Shown here: positions 10,742-18,157 of the stretch, piece by piece
Numbering within the stretch: position 1 is the stretch's first letter
Layout: each line of letters begins with the position of its first letter
Assembly: GCA_905373305.1 (NCBI GenBank)
Contig: CAJPSM010000019.1
Location: forward strand, 1-18,300
Length of the DNA: 18,300 nt
Reading direction: 5' to 3'
Source: an uncultured Streptococcus sp.
GTDB taxonomy: Bacteria > Bacillota > Bacilli > Lactobacillales > Streptococcaceae
Translations under genes and position numbers: made by a program
The notes under the pieces: model-generated
What the model was told of the DNA's origin: nothing
Databases searched by the model: none
What the model saw: only the letters and a program-made list of their open reading frames with translations

Positions 10742-10766
10742 ATTCTATTCCTCGTTCATCTAGCCG

Positions 10767-10860
10767 GAGCAGTGGAAAGTTCACTGCTCGACCTTTTTAA
10801 ATTTTTTGAAAAAGCTTGATTCTATACCATGCATAGAATACTTGCGTCTTAAATTCGCAA
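10767..10860 (-). promoter_or_regulatory. leader with four successive hairpins before the YwaF-like gene
   Basis: On the minus strand, in order: TTGCG/CGCAA (10860-10856 with 10846-10842), a 7-bp ATTCTAT/ATAGAAT stem (10839-10833 with 10825-10819), CTTTTT/AAAAAG (10814-10809 with 10798-10793) and an 8-bp GAGCAGTG/CACTGCTC stem (10789-10782 with 10774-10767). All lie between the promoter and the ribosome site. No known riboswitch consensus was recognised, and the hairpins were found by eye, not folded. Confidence 0.5.
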
Positions 10861-10863
10861 CCT

Positions 10864-10872
10864 ATTATATCA
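10864..10872 (-). promoter_or_regulatory. extended -10 promoter of the YwaF-like gene
   Basis: TGA followed by the consensus TATAAT on the minus strand. No good -35 is seen. Expected start near 10857, giving a leader of about 115 bases. Confidence 0.65.
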
Positions 10873-10936
10873 TTTGTATCGCAGAAATGCATCTTACAAA
10901 CACCCTTTTTTGATTTGCAGATTTCTCTAGCATAAC

Positions 10937-11548
10937 CTAATCAATATATTGGTCTCTTTGTCCCTGATAAACTTGCCAAAGAATCTCCATCTGCTCCTTG
11001 GTGATGCGTTTTTCAGATAAGGCTGGCAGTTGGTCAATAGCAAAAAATTGAAGGTCGGCAATCTCTTGATTTTCTTGAAATTGTCCGTCAAGAAGTTGAC
11101 ATTCAAAGACAAACTTTGCATATTGTTTGCTCTGTAGTTGGAAACGATTGGTGTCAAAAACTGCAAGTAACCTTTCAGCCTTTGCTGTAAAACCGGTTTC
11201 TTCTTTAATTTCTTTGAGAATATTTTCGGTTGGAGAGTAGCCGACTTCACCAAATCCACCTGGCAAAGCCCAACTTTCCTCTCCTTGTCCTCTGACTAGA
11301 CATACTTTTTCATCCTCAACAATCCAGGCACGGACGTCCATCAGAGGAGTTTCGTAAGCGGAAGTTGGTCTCAGGAGCTCTGTTACTTCCTCTTGCTTTA
11401 GTTCTGTAGTTTCTCTCAAAATATCAGATAAGATCGCACGCAAATCCTCGTATCGCTCGCGGTCAAAAGGATCTTTTGTAAAGGTTAATCCAGTATCCGT
11501 AATAGCTAGCATTCTTTGCAGATACTTGGTAAAATCACTTGCATTCAT
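10937..11548 (-). CDS. Nudix hydrolase with N-terminal Nudix_N_2-type region
   Basis: The 203-residue protein has an N-terminal helical region (about 1-60) resembling PF12535, often joined to Nudix domains acting on nucleoside diphosphate derivatives, then a Nudix fold. The Nudix box runs from Gly98 to Phe120. It keeps Glu113, Glu116, Glu117 and Gly119 of the REUxEExGU core, but Lys112 replaces the usual Arg and Tyr104 stands where the first Glu of Gx5E is expected. Substrate cannot be told; ADP-ribose or other NDP-X compounds are typical of relatives. The start overlaps the murF end by 14 bases, with only a weak GAAAG upstream, suggesting coupling to murF. Confidence 0.88.
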   Translation of the reverse strand: MNASDFTKYLQRMLAITDTGLTFTKDPFDRERYEDLRAILSDILRETTELKQEEVTELLRPTSAYETPLMDVRAWIVEDEKVCLVRGQGEESWALPGGFGEVGYSPTENILKEIKEETGFTAKAERLLAVFDTNRFQLQSKQYAKFVFECQLLDGQFQENQEIADLQFFAIDQLPALSEKRITKEQMEILWQVYQGQRDQYID

Positions 11549-12908
11549 TTTCTAAACTTTCTACCAACTTAGCTAGATTCATAGAGTTCGAGCCTTTGAG
11601 CAGAATTTGGTCATTGGCACCGAGGCTTTCCTTGACCTGCTTGACAAGGTCTTCAAATTGATCTTCGCTCGCAGTTTTCTTAAAGTAGAATACATGACCG
11701 ATTGGGAACATTTGACTGGCAAGTTGGGCCAATTCAGCAATGTCTTCCCCGTAGAAAATAACCGTATCAAGCACATCTGGGGAAAGGCTCAAAATCATCT
11801 GATTATGGAGTTGAACAGACTGGTCACCAAGTTCCTTCATGTCTGCTAGAACAGCGATTTTCTTGCCTCCTTCATTAGCTGGAATAGCAGAGAAAGTCTC
11901 TAAAATTAGCTTCATAGCAGTTGGATTGGCATTGTAAACATCTGACAGGATGTCTGCTCCATTAGAAGCTTTCTTCCACTCGGTACGGTTACGAGTCAAT
12001 TCAAGTTCTTGGAAGGCCTGACGAATCTGCTCCTCGGATACTCCTTCCTGGAGAGCCACGTAAGCAGCTATCATGGCATTGGTAGCATTGTACTTGCCAG
12101 TCACCGGCAAATCAAGGGCTTGCTCCAAGAAATTGGCCTTGAAGGTCAGACTATCTTTGCGCTCAACCAAGTCGGTAATTTCCAGCTCTGCTCCTTGACC
12201 AAAACGAACCACCTTTTTATCAGCAGGCAAGTAGTCCTCTACAATAGGGTCAGCTGGCGCTAAAAGCAAGGAACCTGAAGCCATTCCATCCGCTATTTGC
12301 ATTTTTCCTTTAGCAATCTCAGAACGGTCTTTAAAAAAGGCTAAATGAGCTTCTCCAACCAAGGTCACGATGGCTGTCTTTGGGTGAGCTAATTCAGACA
12401 AGAGATGGATATCTCCCAGGTGATCCTGTCCCATCTCCAAGACCAACTTTTCTGTCCCTTCAGGCATGTGAAGAACCGTGTAGGGAAGGCCAATCTCGTT
12501 GTTATAGTTTCCTTGTGTTTTGTAGGTCTTATAGGTTGTTGACAGTATATGCGCCAGCATATCCTTGGTCGTTGTCTTGCCATTCGAACCCGTGACTGCA
12601 AAGACATCAACTCCCGTTTTTTTAAGATAGTAGGCAGCTAGGGTTTGAAAGGCAGTCAAGACATCGTCTACTAGAATGTAGGGATGATTTGCAACCTCTT
12701 TCTCAGACAAGGTTACAGCAGCACCATTTTCAAAAGCTGTTTCGATAAAGTCATGACCGTCACGCGCTCCCTTTAGCGGAACAAACAAGTCTCCCACAGC
12801 GATTAAACGACTATCAAATTCAGCCTTTTCCAACTGAGCATCCGCAAAGAGAGTGACATCATTTTTAGCTCCAACAGCTTGGGCCACTTCATGGATTGTT
12901 AATTTCAT
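11535..12908 (-). CDS. murF: UDP-N-acetylmuramoyl-tripeptide--D-alanyl-D-alanine ligase
   Basis: MurF adds D-Ala-D-Ala, made by Ddl, to UDP-MurNAc-tripeptide in the cytoplasm, completing the peptidoglycan stem pentapeptide. The 457-residue protein has the Mur ligase order: N-terminal substrate domain (about 1-85, with FDSR at 31-34), central ATPase domain with P-loop GSNGKTTT at 107-114 and NNEIGLPYTVLHM shortly after, and a C-terminal domain from about residue 310 containing LSDVYNANPTAM. The start follows AAAGGAG by five bases. It lies 84 bases after ddl, separated by a folded element, and overlaps the Nudix gene at its end. Confidence 0.97.
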   Translation of the reverse strand: MKLTIHEVAQAVGAKNDVTLFADAQLEKAEFDSRLIAVGDLFVPLKGARDGHDFIETAFENGAAVTLSEKEVANHPYILVDDVLTAFQTLAAYYLKKTGVDVFAVTGSNGKTTTKDMLAHILSTTYKTYKTQGNYNNEIGLPYTVLHMPEGTEKLVLEMGQDHLGDIHLLSELAHPKTAIVTLVGEAHLAFFKDRSEIAKGKMQIADGMASGSLLLAPADPIVEDYLPADKKVVRFGQGAELEITDLVERKDSLTFKANFLEQALDLPVTGKYNATNAMIAAYVALQEGVSEEQIRQAFQELELTRNRTEWKKASNGADILSDVYNANPTAMKLILETFSAIPANEGGKKIAVLADMKELGDQSVQLHNQMILSLSPDVLDTVIFYGEDIAELAQLASQMFPIGHVFYFKKTASEDQFEDLVKQVKESLGANDQILLKGSNSMNLAKLVESLENECK

Positions 12909-12920
12909 TTCTACTCCTTT

Positions 12921-12980
12921 AAAAAGGGTTGAAGTCCGAGAACTCTAGTCACCTTGCGGTGATGGTTCTGGCTCCTACCC
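12921..12980 (-). promoter_or_regulatory. folded RNA element between ddl and murF
   Basis: On the minus strand nested stems are visible: outer GGGT/ACCC (12980-12977 with 12929-12926), middle CCAGAAC with GTTCT-c-GG (12971-12965 with 12943-12936, one bulged C), and inner TCACC/GGTGA (12962-12958 with 12953-12949) capped by a GCAA tetraloop. Five Ts follow directly, and the murF ribosome site comes next. It looks like an attenuator or weak terminator, or a processing site. No named RNA family was recognised. Confidence 0.55.
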
Positions 12981-12992
12981 TCTCTTTCATTT

Positions 12993-14036
12993 TTATAGCA
13001 AATGCGCTTCGCGCTTGTCAAAACTTTCTTTAGCAAGATCAACCAAACGCTCGATTAGTTCTGGGTAGCTGATTCCCATATTGTCCCACAGTAGTGGATA
13101 CATAGACCACTGGGTGAAACCTGGCATGGTATTGAGCTCGTTTAGGAAAATCTCGCCCTTATCCGTATAGAAGAAATCGCAACGAGAGAGACCGAGGCCA
13201 CCAATCGCACGGAAGGCTGTTTCAGCATTTTGACGCATAACAGCAACCACGTCATCACTGATTTTAGCCGGAATGTCCATGGTAATCTTGTTGTCGATAT
13301 ACTTGGCATCGTAGTCATAAAAGGCAACATCCTTGACAACTTCACCAGGAAGTGTGCTCTTGACATCGTAGTTACCCAAGAGGCCAACCTCGATTTCACG
13401 CGCATTCACTCCTTGTTCTACCAAGACACGGCTGTCATATTGGAAGGCCAACTCTAATGCTTTACGGAGTTCCTCTTGATTTTCAGATTTGGAAATACCG
13501 ACACTGGAACCCATGTTTGATGGTTTTGTGAAGACTGGATAAGTCAACTTTTCTTCAACTTCAGCGATTTTAGAAGTCACATCATCGCCTTCGACGATGG
13601 CCACATAAGGAACTTGGGCAATCCCAGCAGACTCCAAGACACGCTTAGTAGTGATTTTATCCATAGCAAGGCTGGATGACAAGATATTACAGCCGACATA
13701 GGGCATTTTCAAAACTTCTAAAAATCCTTGAACAGAGCCGTCTTCTCCCATCGGACCATGAAGAACTGGAAAGACCACAGCGCCTTCTTCGTAGATAGCA
13801 CTTGGCTCGATTTTCTTGTCCCAGTCAATGGTCGCATTGGTCATAAGACGATCCTCTTGACCTGGAGTTTGGCTAAATTCTTGCGTTTTGATAAAGTCAC
13901 CTGACTGACTAATAAAGAAAGTCTTGACTGTGAAACGATCGTAGTTGACCGCACGCATGACACTCTCAGCTGAAAGGACAGAGACCTCACGCTCTGCACT
14001 ACGTCCACCGTATAAAAGAATAATCGTTTGTTTCAT
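12993..14036 (-). CDS. ddl: D-alanine--D-alanine ligase
   Basis: Ddl joins two D-alanines using ATP to supply MurF. The start [19 protein letters not shown] gives 347 residues, the usual streptococcal length. An upstream in-frame ATG-like extension of 30 residues is rejected because it spans the promoter. ATP-grasp features: [12 protein letters not shown] (93-104), [10 protein letters not shown] (171-180), EIEVGLLGN (214-222) and the metal-binding NELNTMPGF (299-307). Tyr246 in the AKYID loop marks a true D-Ala-D-Ala enzyme rather than a D-Ala-D-Lac ligase, so no vancomycin-type change. The ribosome site (GGAA) is weak. Confidence 0.97.
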   Translation of the reverse strand: MKQTIILLYGGRSAEREVSVLSAESVMRAVNYDRFTVKTFFISQSGDFIKTQEFSQTPGQEDRLMTNATIDWDKKIEPSAIYEEGAVVFPVLHGPMGEDGSVQGFLEVLKMPYVGCNILSSSLAMDKITTKRVLESAGIAQVPYVAIVEGDDVTSKIAEVEEKLTYPVFTKPSNMGSSVGISKSENQEELRKALELAFQYDSRVLVEQGVNAREIEVGLLGNYDVKSTLPGEVVKDVAFYDYDAKYIDNKITMDIPAKISDDVVAVMRQNAETAFRAIGGLGLSRCDFFYTDKGEIFLNELNTMPGFTQWSMYPLLWDNMGISYPELIERLVDLAKESFDKREAHLL

Positions 14037-14073
14037 ATTATTTGTTCCAATTCTAATAGAATACTCATTCTTT

Positions 14074-14082
14074 AGTATATCA
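14074..14082 (-). promoter_or_regulatory. extended -10 promoter of ddl-murF
   Basis: TGA followed by TATACT on the minus strand, with a TTCAAA/TTTCAA hexamer 16-17 bases upstream. The start would be near 14067, about 30 bases before the ddl ATG. Confidence 0.65.
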
Positions 14083-14133
14083 TATTTGCTTTTATTTTGA
14101 AACTTGAACATGGTACTAGAATTCAAGAAAGAT

Positions 14134-14165
14134 AAAAAGAGACCGATAAAAACAAATTCGGTCTC
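14134..14165 (-). terminator. intrinsic terminator after recR
   Basis: An 8-bp GAGACCGA/TCGGTCTC stem (14158-14165 with 14139-14146) with an 11-base loop is followed by five Ts on the minus strand. It closes the pbp2b-recR unit before the ddl promoter. Confidence 0.85.
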
Positions 14166-14210
14166 CTTGGTTTTTTACTAAATGAATTGAGTTCGTAAAT
14201 TTATTTACTC

Positions 14211-14807
14211 CTACAACTCTGTCCGATTTTCAATAGCTCGTAAGAGCGTCACTTCGTCCGCATACTCGATATCTGCTCCCACGGCTAGGCCTCGTGCTAG
14301 GCGAGTGACCTTGATACCAGCTGGCTTGAGGAGACGAGAGAGATACATAGAGGTCGCTTCCCCATCTGCTGTCGCATTGGTGGCTACGATGACTTCTGAA
14401 ACCTCGCTATCCATGAGACGCGTCATGAGACTTTTGAGATTGATATCGTCTGGACTGATGCCGTTCATAGGAGAAATGAGTCCATGCAAGACATGATAGA
14501 GTCCGTGATATTCTTGGATATTTTCCATGGCAGCCACATCGCGACTATCTTCTAGCACCAGGATGGTCGTCTGATCTCGAGTCGGATCTGTACAGATAGA
14601 GCAGGGATCATCATCGGTCAAGCGACCACAGATGGAACAATAGGTCAATTCCCGCTTGGCAGATAGGAGATTTTTGGCAAATTCATTGACATCGTCATCA
14701 GACATTCCAATGGTATAGAAGGCTAGACGGGTAGCCGTTTTGATCCCGATACCTGGTAACTTTGAATAGCTATCAATCAGCTTGGCAATAGGTGTTGGAT
14801 ACAGCAT
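14211..14807 (-). CDS. recR: recombination mediator RecR
   Basis: RecR works with RecF and RecO to load RecA on gapped DNA. The 198-residue protein shows the helix-hairpin-helix [14 protein letters not shown] (16-29), a four-cysteine zinc finger (Cys57, Cys60, Cys69, Cys72), the Toprim domain beginning ILVLEDSRD near residue 81, and the Walker-like C-terminal [19 protein letters not shown]. The ATG follows GAAAGGAA by three bases and lies ten bases after the pbp2b stop, so both are co-transcribed. Full length with nothing missing. Confidence 0.97.
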   Translation of the reverse strand: MLYPTPIAKLIDSYSKLPGIGIKTATRLAFYTIGMSDDDVNEFAKNLLSAKRELTYCSICGRLTDDDPCSICTDPTRDQTTILVLEDSRDVAAMENIQEYHGLYHVLHGLISPMNGISPDDINLKSLMTRLMDSEVSEVIVATNATADGEATSMYLSRLLKPAGIKVTRLARGLAVGADIEYADEVTLLRAIENRTEL

Positions 14808-14817
14808 AAGTTCCTTT

Positions 14818-16860
14818 CTAATTCATTGGATGGTGTTGGTTATAAAGGTTGATGATATCACGTGCAATTGAAGGTCCGACACCATTTGTTAGGTTGGTGT
14901 TATGAGGAAAGACGACTGCGACCGCGATTTGGGGATTATCTGACGGTGCATAGGCGACGGCATTGGTGTTATTAGCTTTTTGACCACCATTAACGTAACT
15001 TTCGGCAGTACCCGTTTTCCCGCTGATGGAAACGGCTGCGCCATTTGAAAAGGCACGACCAGTTGTCAGAGCGCTCGTTCCATGCGAAACTTGATAGAAA
15101 CCTTGCTGCAAGATAGCCATATCTGCTTCTGATATATTAACCTTGTTCATTTCCTTGGCAGCTGTCTCCTGAACCAGACTTCCTAGTCCACCTTGATCAT
15201 TGTTACCATAAACCCCTTCAACGATGTGGGGAGCCAAACGCACACCATTGTTTGCGATTGTTGCAACATACTGGGCTAACTGCATAGGGGTGTAGTTATC
15301 AAACTGACCAAAGGCATTATTTAGATAGTTGGCCAAATCAAACTCTTTTGGTATAAAACCTGTTGATTCATCTGGAAGGTCAATCCCTGTTGAAGCTCCT
15401 AGTCCGTATTCCCCAAAGGTTGATCGCAATTTGCCCATTGCTGTCTCTAATTGGCTCGTTGCTACCATCATATTGGGTTGGTAAGTCTGCCCCATGATTC
15501 CCAGTGCTGTTTGCACCATGTAGGTATTAGAGGAGTACTCTAGTGCTTCCACTGCTGTGATAGGAAAGGATCCGTAGGACAAGGTGTACCATGAATTGAT
15601 AGGAGAGGAAGCTTGAAAGACTATGGGCTGGTCCAGCAAGGTTTGGTTGCCTGACAAGACCCCGTTTTCCCAGCCAGAACTAATAGTCGCCGCCTTGACA
15701 ACAGACCCTGGTACAAAGACGTTAGTTACTGTTCCTAGAGAGTCCGAGCTCAGTTTGCCTGATTCAACATCATGCTTGATACCTGACATGGCTAGAACTG
15801 CACCTGTTTTAGGATTAAGAGCTACGGCGTAAACTCCTTCAGAATATTTAGCCCCACCGTTACTCAACTCCGAGTTAAAATAGCTCTTAAGTAGGTCATC
15901 CACTCCATTTTGGAAAGCTAGGTCAATCGTTAGTTTGATATTGTTCCCTTTGCTTCCTTCTTCGACATTTTCCACACTTTCCATATTTCCGTGTTTGTCG
16001 AGATGAACTTCTTTGACAGAGCGTTTACCTTGGAGGACATCTTCATATTGCTTTTCAAGATAAGAAGTTCCCACTCGATCATTGAGAGAGTATCCTTTCT
16101 TGAGATAAGCATCAACTTCCTCAGCTGGAAGACCCGACTTTTCATTAGAAACGCTACCGACGATAGACGATAGAGAAGTGTCCAGTACTTTTCTGTCCCA
16201 TGAGGTTGAAATGCTAATGCCCGGTAATTCCTTGGATGCAGAAGCTACAAGTGCAACTTGGGTATCATCTAAGGCATCTGTAGAAATAGTGCCCGTCGCA
16301 AAATTTTCAACAGCATTAAGCTGGCTAAACAGATAGATTTCCTTTTTCTGCTCATCCGTATAGTTAAGCTGACTCACGTTGATACTTTCAACCGCATTAT
16401 TGTAGAGGGTCGCTTCTGATAAGCGATTCCCATCTGAATCCAGGCGTTTATCACTTGGCAAGGATTCGACTGTTTTTTTGTAAATGTCCTGATCAGCCAA
16501 ATAATAGTCTGCAATCTGTCGATCTGTCAGATCAGGGGAGGTTACATTTACATATGTGAGAAGTTTCTTGGCTGTTTCCTTCAATTCAGCTGCCGTCATT
16601 TTATTGTTTCGCGTGAAAGAAACAACTTGCTTGACAGTATTTTCTACCAAGGGTTTTCCTGATGCATCGTAAATTTGTCCACGAGCCGAACTGGTTGTTA
16701 CCCTTGTCTGGCTGACTGAAGCCAATTTTGTTTCATAAAAATCTTTATTCAGTACCTGCATGTATAAAAGTCGACCGATAATAGCCATAAACAGCAGGAT
16801 AACAATGGCAAATAGTAAATTAAGCCGAATCGGAATCGAATGGCTATTGAATTTTCTCAT
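14818..16860 (-). CDS. pbp2b: penicillin-binding protein 2b, class B transpeptidase
   Basis: PBP2b is the class B transpeptidase of peripheral (elongation) wall growth in streptococci. The start [13 protein letters not shown] gives 680 residues, as in pneumococcus; 11 further upstream codons to 16893 lack support. A short cytoplasmic tail is followed by one membrane helix (about 14-35), the dimerisation/pedestal domain (about 55-290) and the transpeptidase domain. The active motifs are Ser386-Val-Val-Lys389, Ser443-Ser-Asn445 and Lys615-Thr-Gly617. Thr446 is retained next to SSN, but several other positions (Pro412, Leu427, Glu438, Gly476, Ala489, Ser490) differ from the R6 sequence as I recall it. 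Only a weak ribosome site (AGAG) is seen. It is followed by recR. Confidence 0.96.
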   Translation of the reverse strand: MRKFNSHSIPIRLNLLFAIVILLFMAIIGRLLYMQVLNKDFYETKLASVSQTRVTTSSARGQIYDASGKPLVENTVKQVVSFTRNNKMTAAELKETAKKLLTYVNVTSPDLTDRQIADYYLADQDIYKKTVESLPSDKRLDSDGNRLSEATLYNNAVESINVSQLNYTDEQKKEIYLFSQLNAVENFATGTISTDALDDTQVALVASASKELPGISISTSWDRKVLDTSLSSIVGSVSNEKSGLPAEEVDAYLKKGYSLNDRVGTSYLEKQYEDVLQGKRSVKEVHLDKHGNMESVENVEEGSKGNNIKLTIDLAFQNGVDDLLKSYFNSELSNGGAKYSEGVYAVALNPKTGAVLAMSGIKHDVESGKLSSDSLGTVTNVFVPGSVVKAATISSGWENGVLSGNQTLLDQPIVFQASSPINSWYTLSYGSFPITAVEALEYSSNTYMVQTALGIMGQTYQPNMMVATSQLETAMGKLRSTFGEYGLGASTGIDLPDESTGFIPKEFDLANYLNNAFGQFDNYTPMQLAQYVATIANNGVRLAPHIVEGVYGNNDQGGLGSLVQETAAKEMNKVNISEADMAILQQGFYQVSHGTSALTTGRAFSNGAAVSISGKTGTAESYVNGGQKANNTNAVAYAPSDNPQIAVAVVFPHNTNLTNGVGPSIARDIINLYNQHHPMN

Positions 16861-16951
16861 ACAACTAAGTCTCTTTTCTAGAAAAATTTCCAATTTTCAC
16901 CTTTATTACATATAAGATAATAGAGCAAACAGGTGAAGCTCAGTACTTTTC

Positions 16952-16960
16952 ATTGTACCA
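16952..16960 (-). promoter_or_regulatory. extended -10 promoter of pbp2b-recR
   Basis: TGG followed by TACAAT on the minus strand; the -35 is poor. The expected start is near 16945, giving a leader of about 85 bases. Confidence 0.6.
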
Positions 16961-16992
16961 TATTTTACGAAGAAACTCTTGGAAAAGTCGAA

Positions 16993-17026
16993 GCATTTTT
17001 TGACTTTCAACTGAAAATGCCTTTTT
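16993..17026 (+). terminator. terminator-like hairpin in the pbp2b-rpiR divergent region
   Basis: GCATTTT (16993-16999) pairs with AAAATGC (17014-17020), with a small inner TTGA/TCAA stem, followed by CTTTTT on the plus strand. No plus-strand gene precedes it. It may stop antisense transcription arising within pbp2b before it reaches rpiR, or be chance AT-rich pairing. Confidence 0.4.
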
Positions 17027-17027
17027 A

Positions 17028-17056
17028 TTTGGTTATCCTAACTTCTATGATATAAT
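17028..17056 (+). promoter_or_regulatory. promoter of the rpiR-type regulator
   Basis: TGA and a consensus TATAAT (17048-17056) lie 17 bases after TTTGGT (17028-17033). The expected start is near 17063, about 50 bases before the ATG. Confidence 0.65.
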
Positions 17057-17085
17057 GATAGTAATAGTTAGGAAAGCGTTAACCT
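17031..17085 (+). promoter_or_regulatory. operator-like inverted repeat and cre-like site at the rpiR promoter
   Basis: TCCTAAC (17036-17042) and GTTAGGA (17067-17073) are perfect 7-bp inverted repeats flanking the -10 box, about 31 bases centre to centre. GGTTA (17031) and TAACC (17080) extend the symmetry. Bases 17071-17084 (GGAAAGCGTTAACC) also fit the CcpA cre consensus with about two mismatches. Roles are inferred. Confidence 0.45.
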
Positions 17086-17115
17086 TTAAGACTTTGACTC
17101 ATAAAAAGGAGCCTC

Positions 17116-17967
17116 ATGAACAAGCCAGACATCGCAACCATAATCGACCTCCATTTTGAAGAATTAACCGAGCTTGAGCAAGAAATCGCTCGCTATTTTT
17201 TACAACCTGAAACGATCCAAGATGATCTTTCTTCTCAGCAAGTTACCCAGAAATTACATATCTCCCAAGCAGCGCTGACCCGCTTTGCTAAAAAGTGTGG
17301 TTTTACAGGTTACAGAGAATTTGTCTTTCAATACCAGCATCAGGCTAGTAAACAGGACACTCATTCGCACAAACATAGTCCTTTGACCAAACGTGTTTTG
17401 CGAAGCTACAGTATCATGCGAGAACAAACACAGGATTTGATTGACGAAGAACAACTGGAACGAGTCGCCCAGTTAATCGAAGATGCTGAGCGTGTCTACT
17501 TCTTTGGAACAGGCAGTTCCGGTCTTGTCGCTCGTGAAATGAAATTGCGTTTCATGCGTCTGGGTGTGGTCTGTGAAGCCTTAACCGATCAGGACGGCTT
17601 TGCATGGACGACCAGCATCATGGATGAAAATTGTCTCGTACTCGGTTTCTCACTTTCTGGTACAACTCCTTCTATTTTAGACAGTCTATTAGACGCAAAA
17701 GATATGGGGGCCAAAACTATTCTCTTTACCGGTTCTCCTAGCAAAGACTGTCAGGCCTACACCGAAACAGTCCTTGTCGCAAGTCACAGCCAATCTTCTT
17801 ACATCCAGCGTATTTCCGCTCAGCTCCCTATGCTCATCTTAATAGATTTGATTTATGCCTACTTTTTGGAAATCAATCGTGAGAGCAAGGAAAAAATCTT
17901 TAATAGCTATTGGGAAAATAAAAAACTCAATGGCTATCGTAGACAAAAACGCGTTAGAAAATCCTAG
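17116..17967 (+). CDS. MurR/RpiR family transcriptional regulator (HTH plus SIS domain)
   Basis: The 283-residue regulator has an N-terminal HTH_6 domain (about 1-77; recognition region SSQQVTQKLHISQAALTRFAKKCGF, residues 39-63 in part) and a C-terminal SIS sugar-phosphate-binding domain (about 125-250), with FFGTGSSG at 129-136 and GFSLSGTTPS at 177-186. Such proteins sense phosphorylated sugars or amino sugars and control nearby catabolic genes. In pneumococcus the neighbouring locus to the right carries sialic-acid genes, which suggests an amino-sugar ligand, but those genes are not in this window. The start follows AAGGAG by four bases. It is divergent from pbp2b. Its stop codon lies inside the terminator stem. 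Confidence 0.92.
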   Translation: MNKPDIATIIDLHFEELTELEQEIARYFLQPETIQDDLSSQQVTQKLHISQAALTRFAKKCGFTGYREFVFQYQHQASKQDTHSHKHSPLTKRVLRSYSIMREQTQDLIDEEQLERVAQLIEDAERVYFFGTGSSGLVAREMKLRFMRLGVVCEALTDQDGFAWTTSIMDENCLVLGFSLSGTTPSILDSLLDAKDMGAKTILFTGSPSKDCQAYTETVLVASHSQSSYIQRISAQLPMLILIDLIYAYFLEINRESKEKIFNSYWENKKLNGYRRQKRVRKS

Positions 17968-18000
17968 TTTGGTTCAACCAAACTAGGATTGTTTTGTTTT
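17960..18000 (+). terminator. bidirectional terminator at the end of rpiR
   Basis: Bases 17960-17974 and 17976-17990 are perfect 15-base inverted repeats around a single C, followed by GTTTTGTTTT on the plus strand. Effective loop about 5-7 bases. The rpiR stop (17965-17967) is within the left arm. On the minus strand the trailing sequence is TTTTCTAACG, so it may work both ways. Confidence 0.85.
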
Positions 18001-18086
18001 GAAATGATAATAAGCTCATAAGTGATCTTTCCAATCTTTCTCTTTGAGCTAATGCCGTTTTTATCCTTATTTTTCAGTTCTTCCAT
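17964..18086 (-). CDS. possible 40-residue basic peptide ORF
   Basis: An ATG at 18086 is preceded by a consensus ribosome site AAAGGAG five bases upstream. It opens a 40-codon frame beginning MEELKNKDKNGISSKRK, lysine-rich, with one hydrophobic patch (TYELIII). It ends at a TAG inside the rpiR terminator, sharing a CTAG with the rpiR stop. No promoter fits between it and the terminator at 18122-18157, so expression would need read-through from the right. I do not recognise it; it could be a real small gene, the stump of a decayed gene, or chance. Confidence 0.35.
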   Translation of the reverse strand: MEELKNKDKNGISSKRKIGKITYELIIISKQNNPSLVEPN

Positions 18087-18121
18087 AAATTCTCCTTTCC
18101 GTTTTTTGGATTTTTGACAAC

Positions 18122-18157
18122 AAAAAAGGAAGTATCGGCTACTTGCTTTTACTTCCT
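18122..18157 (-). terminator. intrinsic terminator for a minus-strand gene to the right
   Basis: AGGAAGTA/TACTTCCT arms (18150-18157 with 18127-18134) close a 15-base loop and are followed by six Ts on the minus strand. It implies a minus-strand transcript entering from beyond the right edge, or one ending near 18261. Confidence 0.7.

Noticed and set aside
12993..14036. Possible D-Ala-D-Lac type ligase (vancomycin resistance)
   Set aside because: Tyr246 in the AKYID loop is the residue of ordinary D-Ala-D-Ala ligases, and the gene sits in its normal place.
14037..14126. Thirty-residue N-terminal extension of Ddl
   Set aside because: It spans the ddl promoter, and the family N-terminus begins at [11 protein letters not shown].
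16861..16893. Eleven extra codons at the PBP2b start
   Set aside because: No ribosome site there, and the known streptococcal protein starts at MRKFNSHS.
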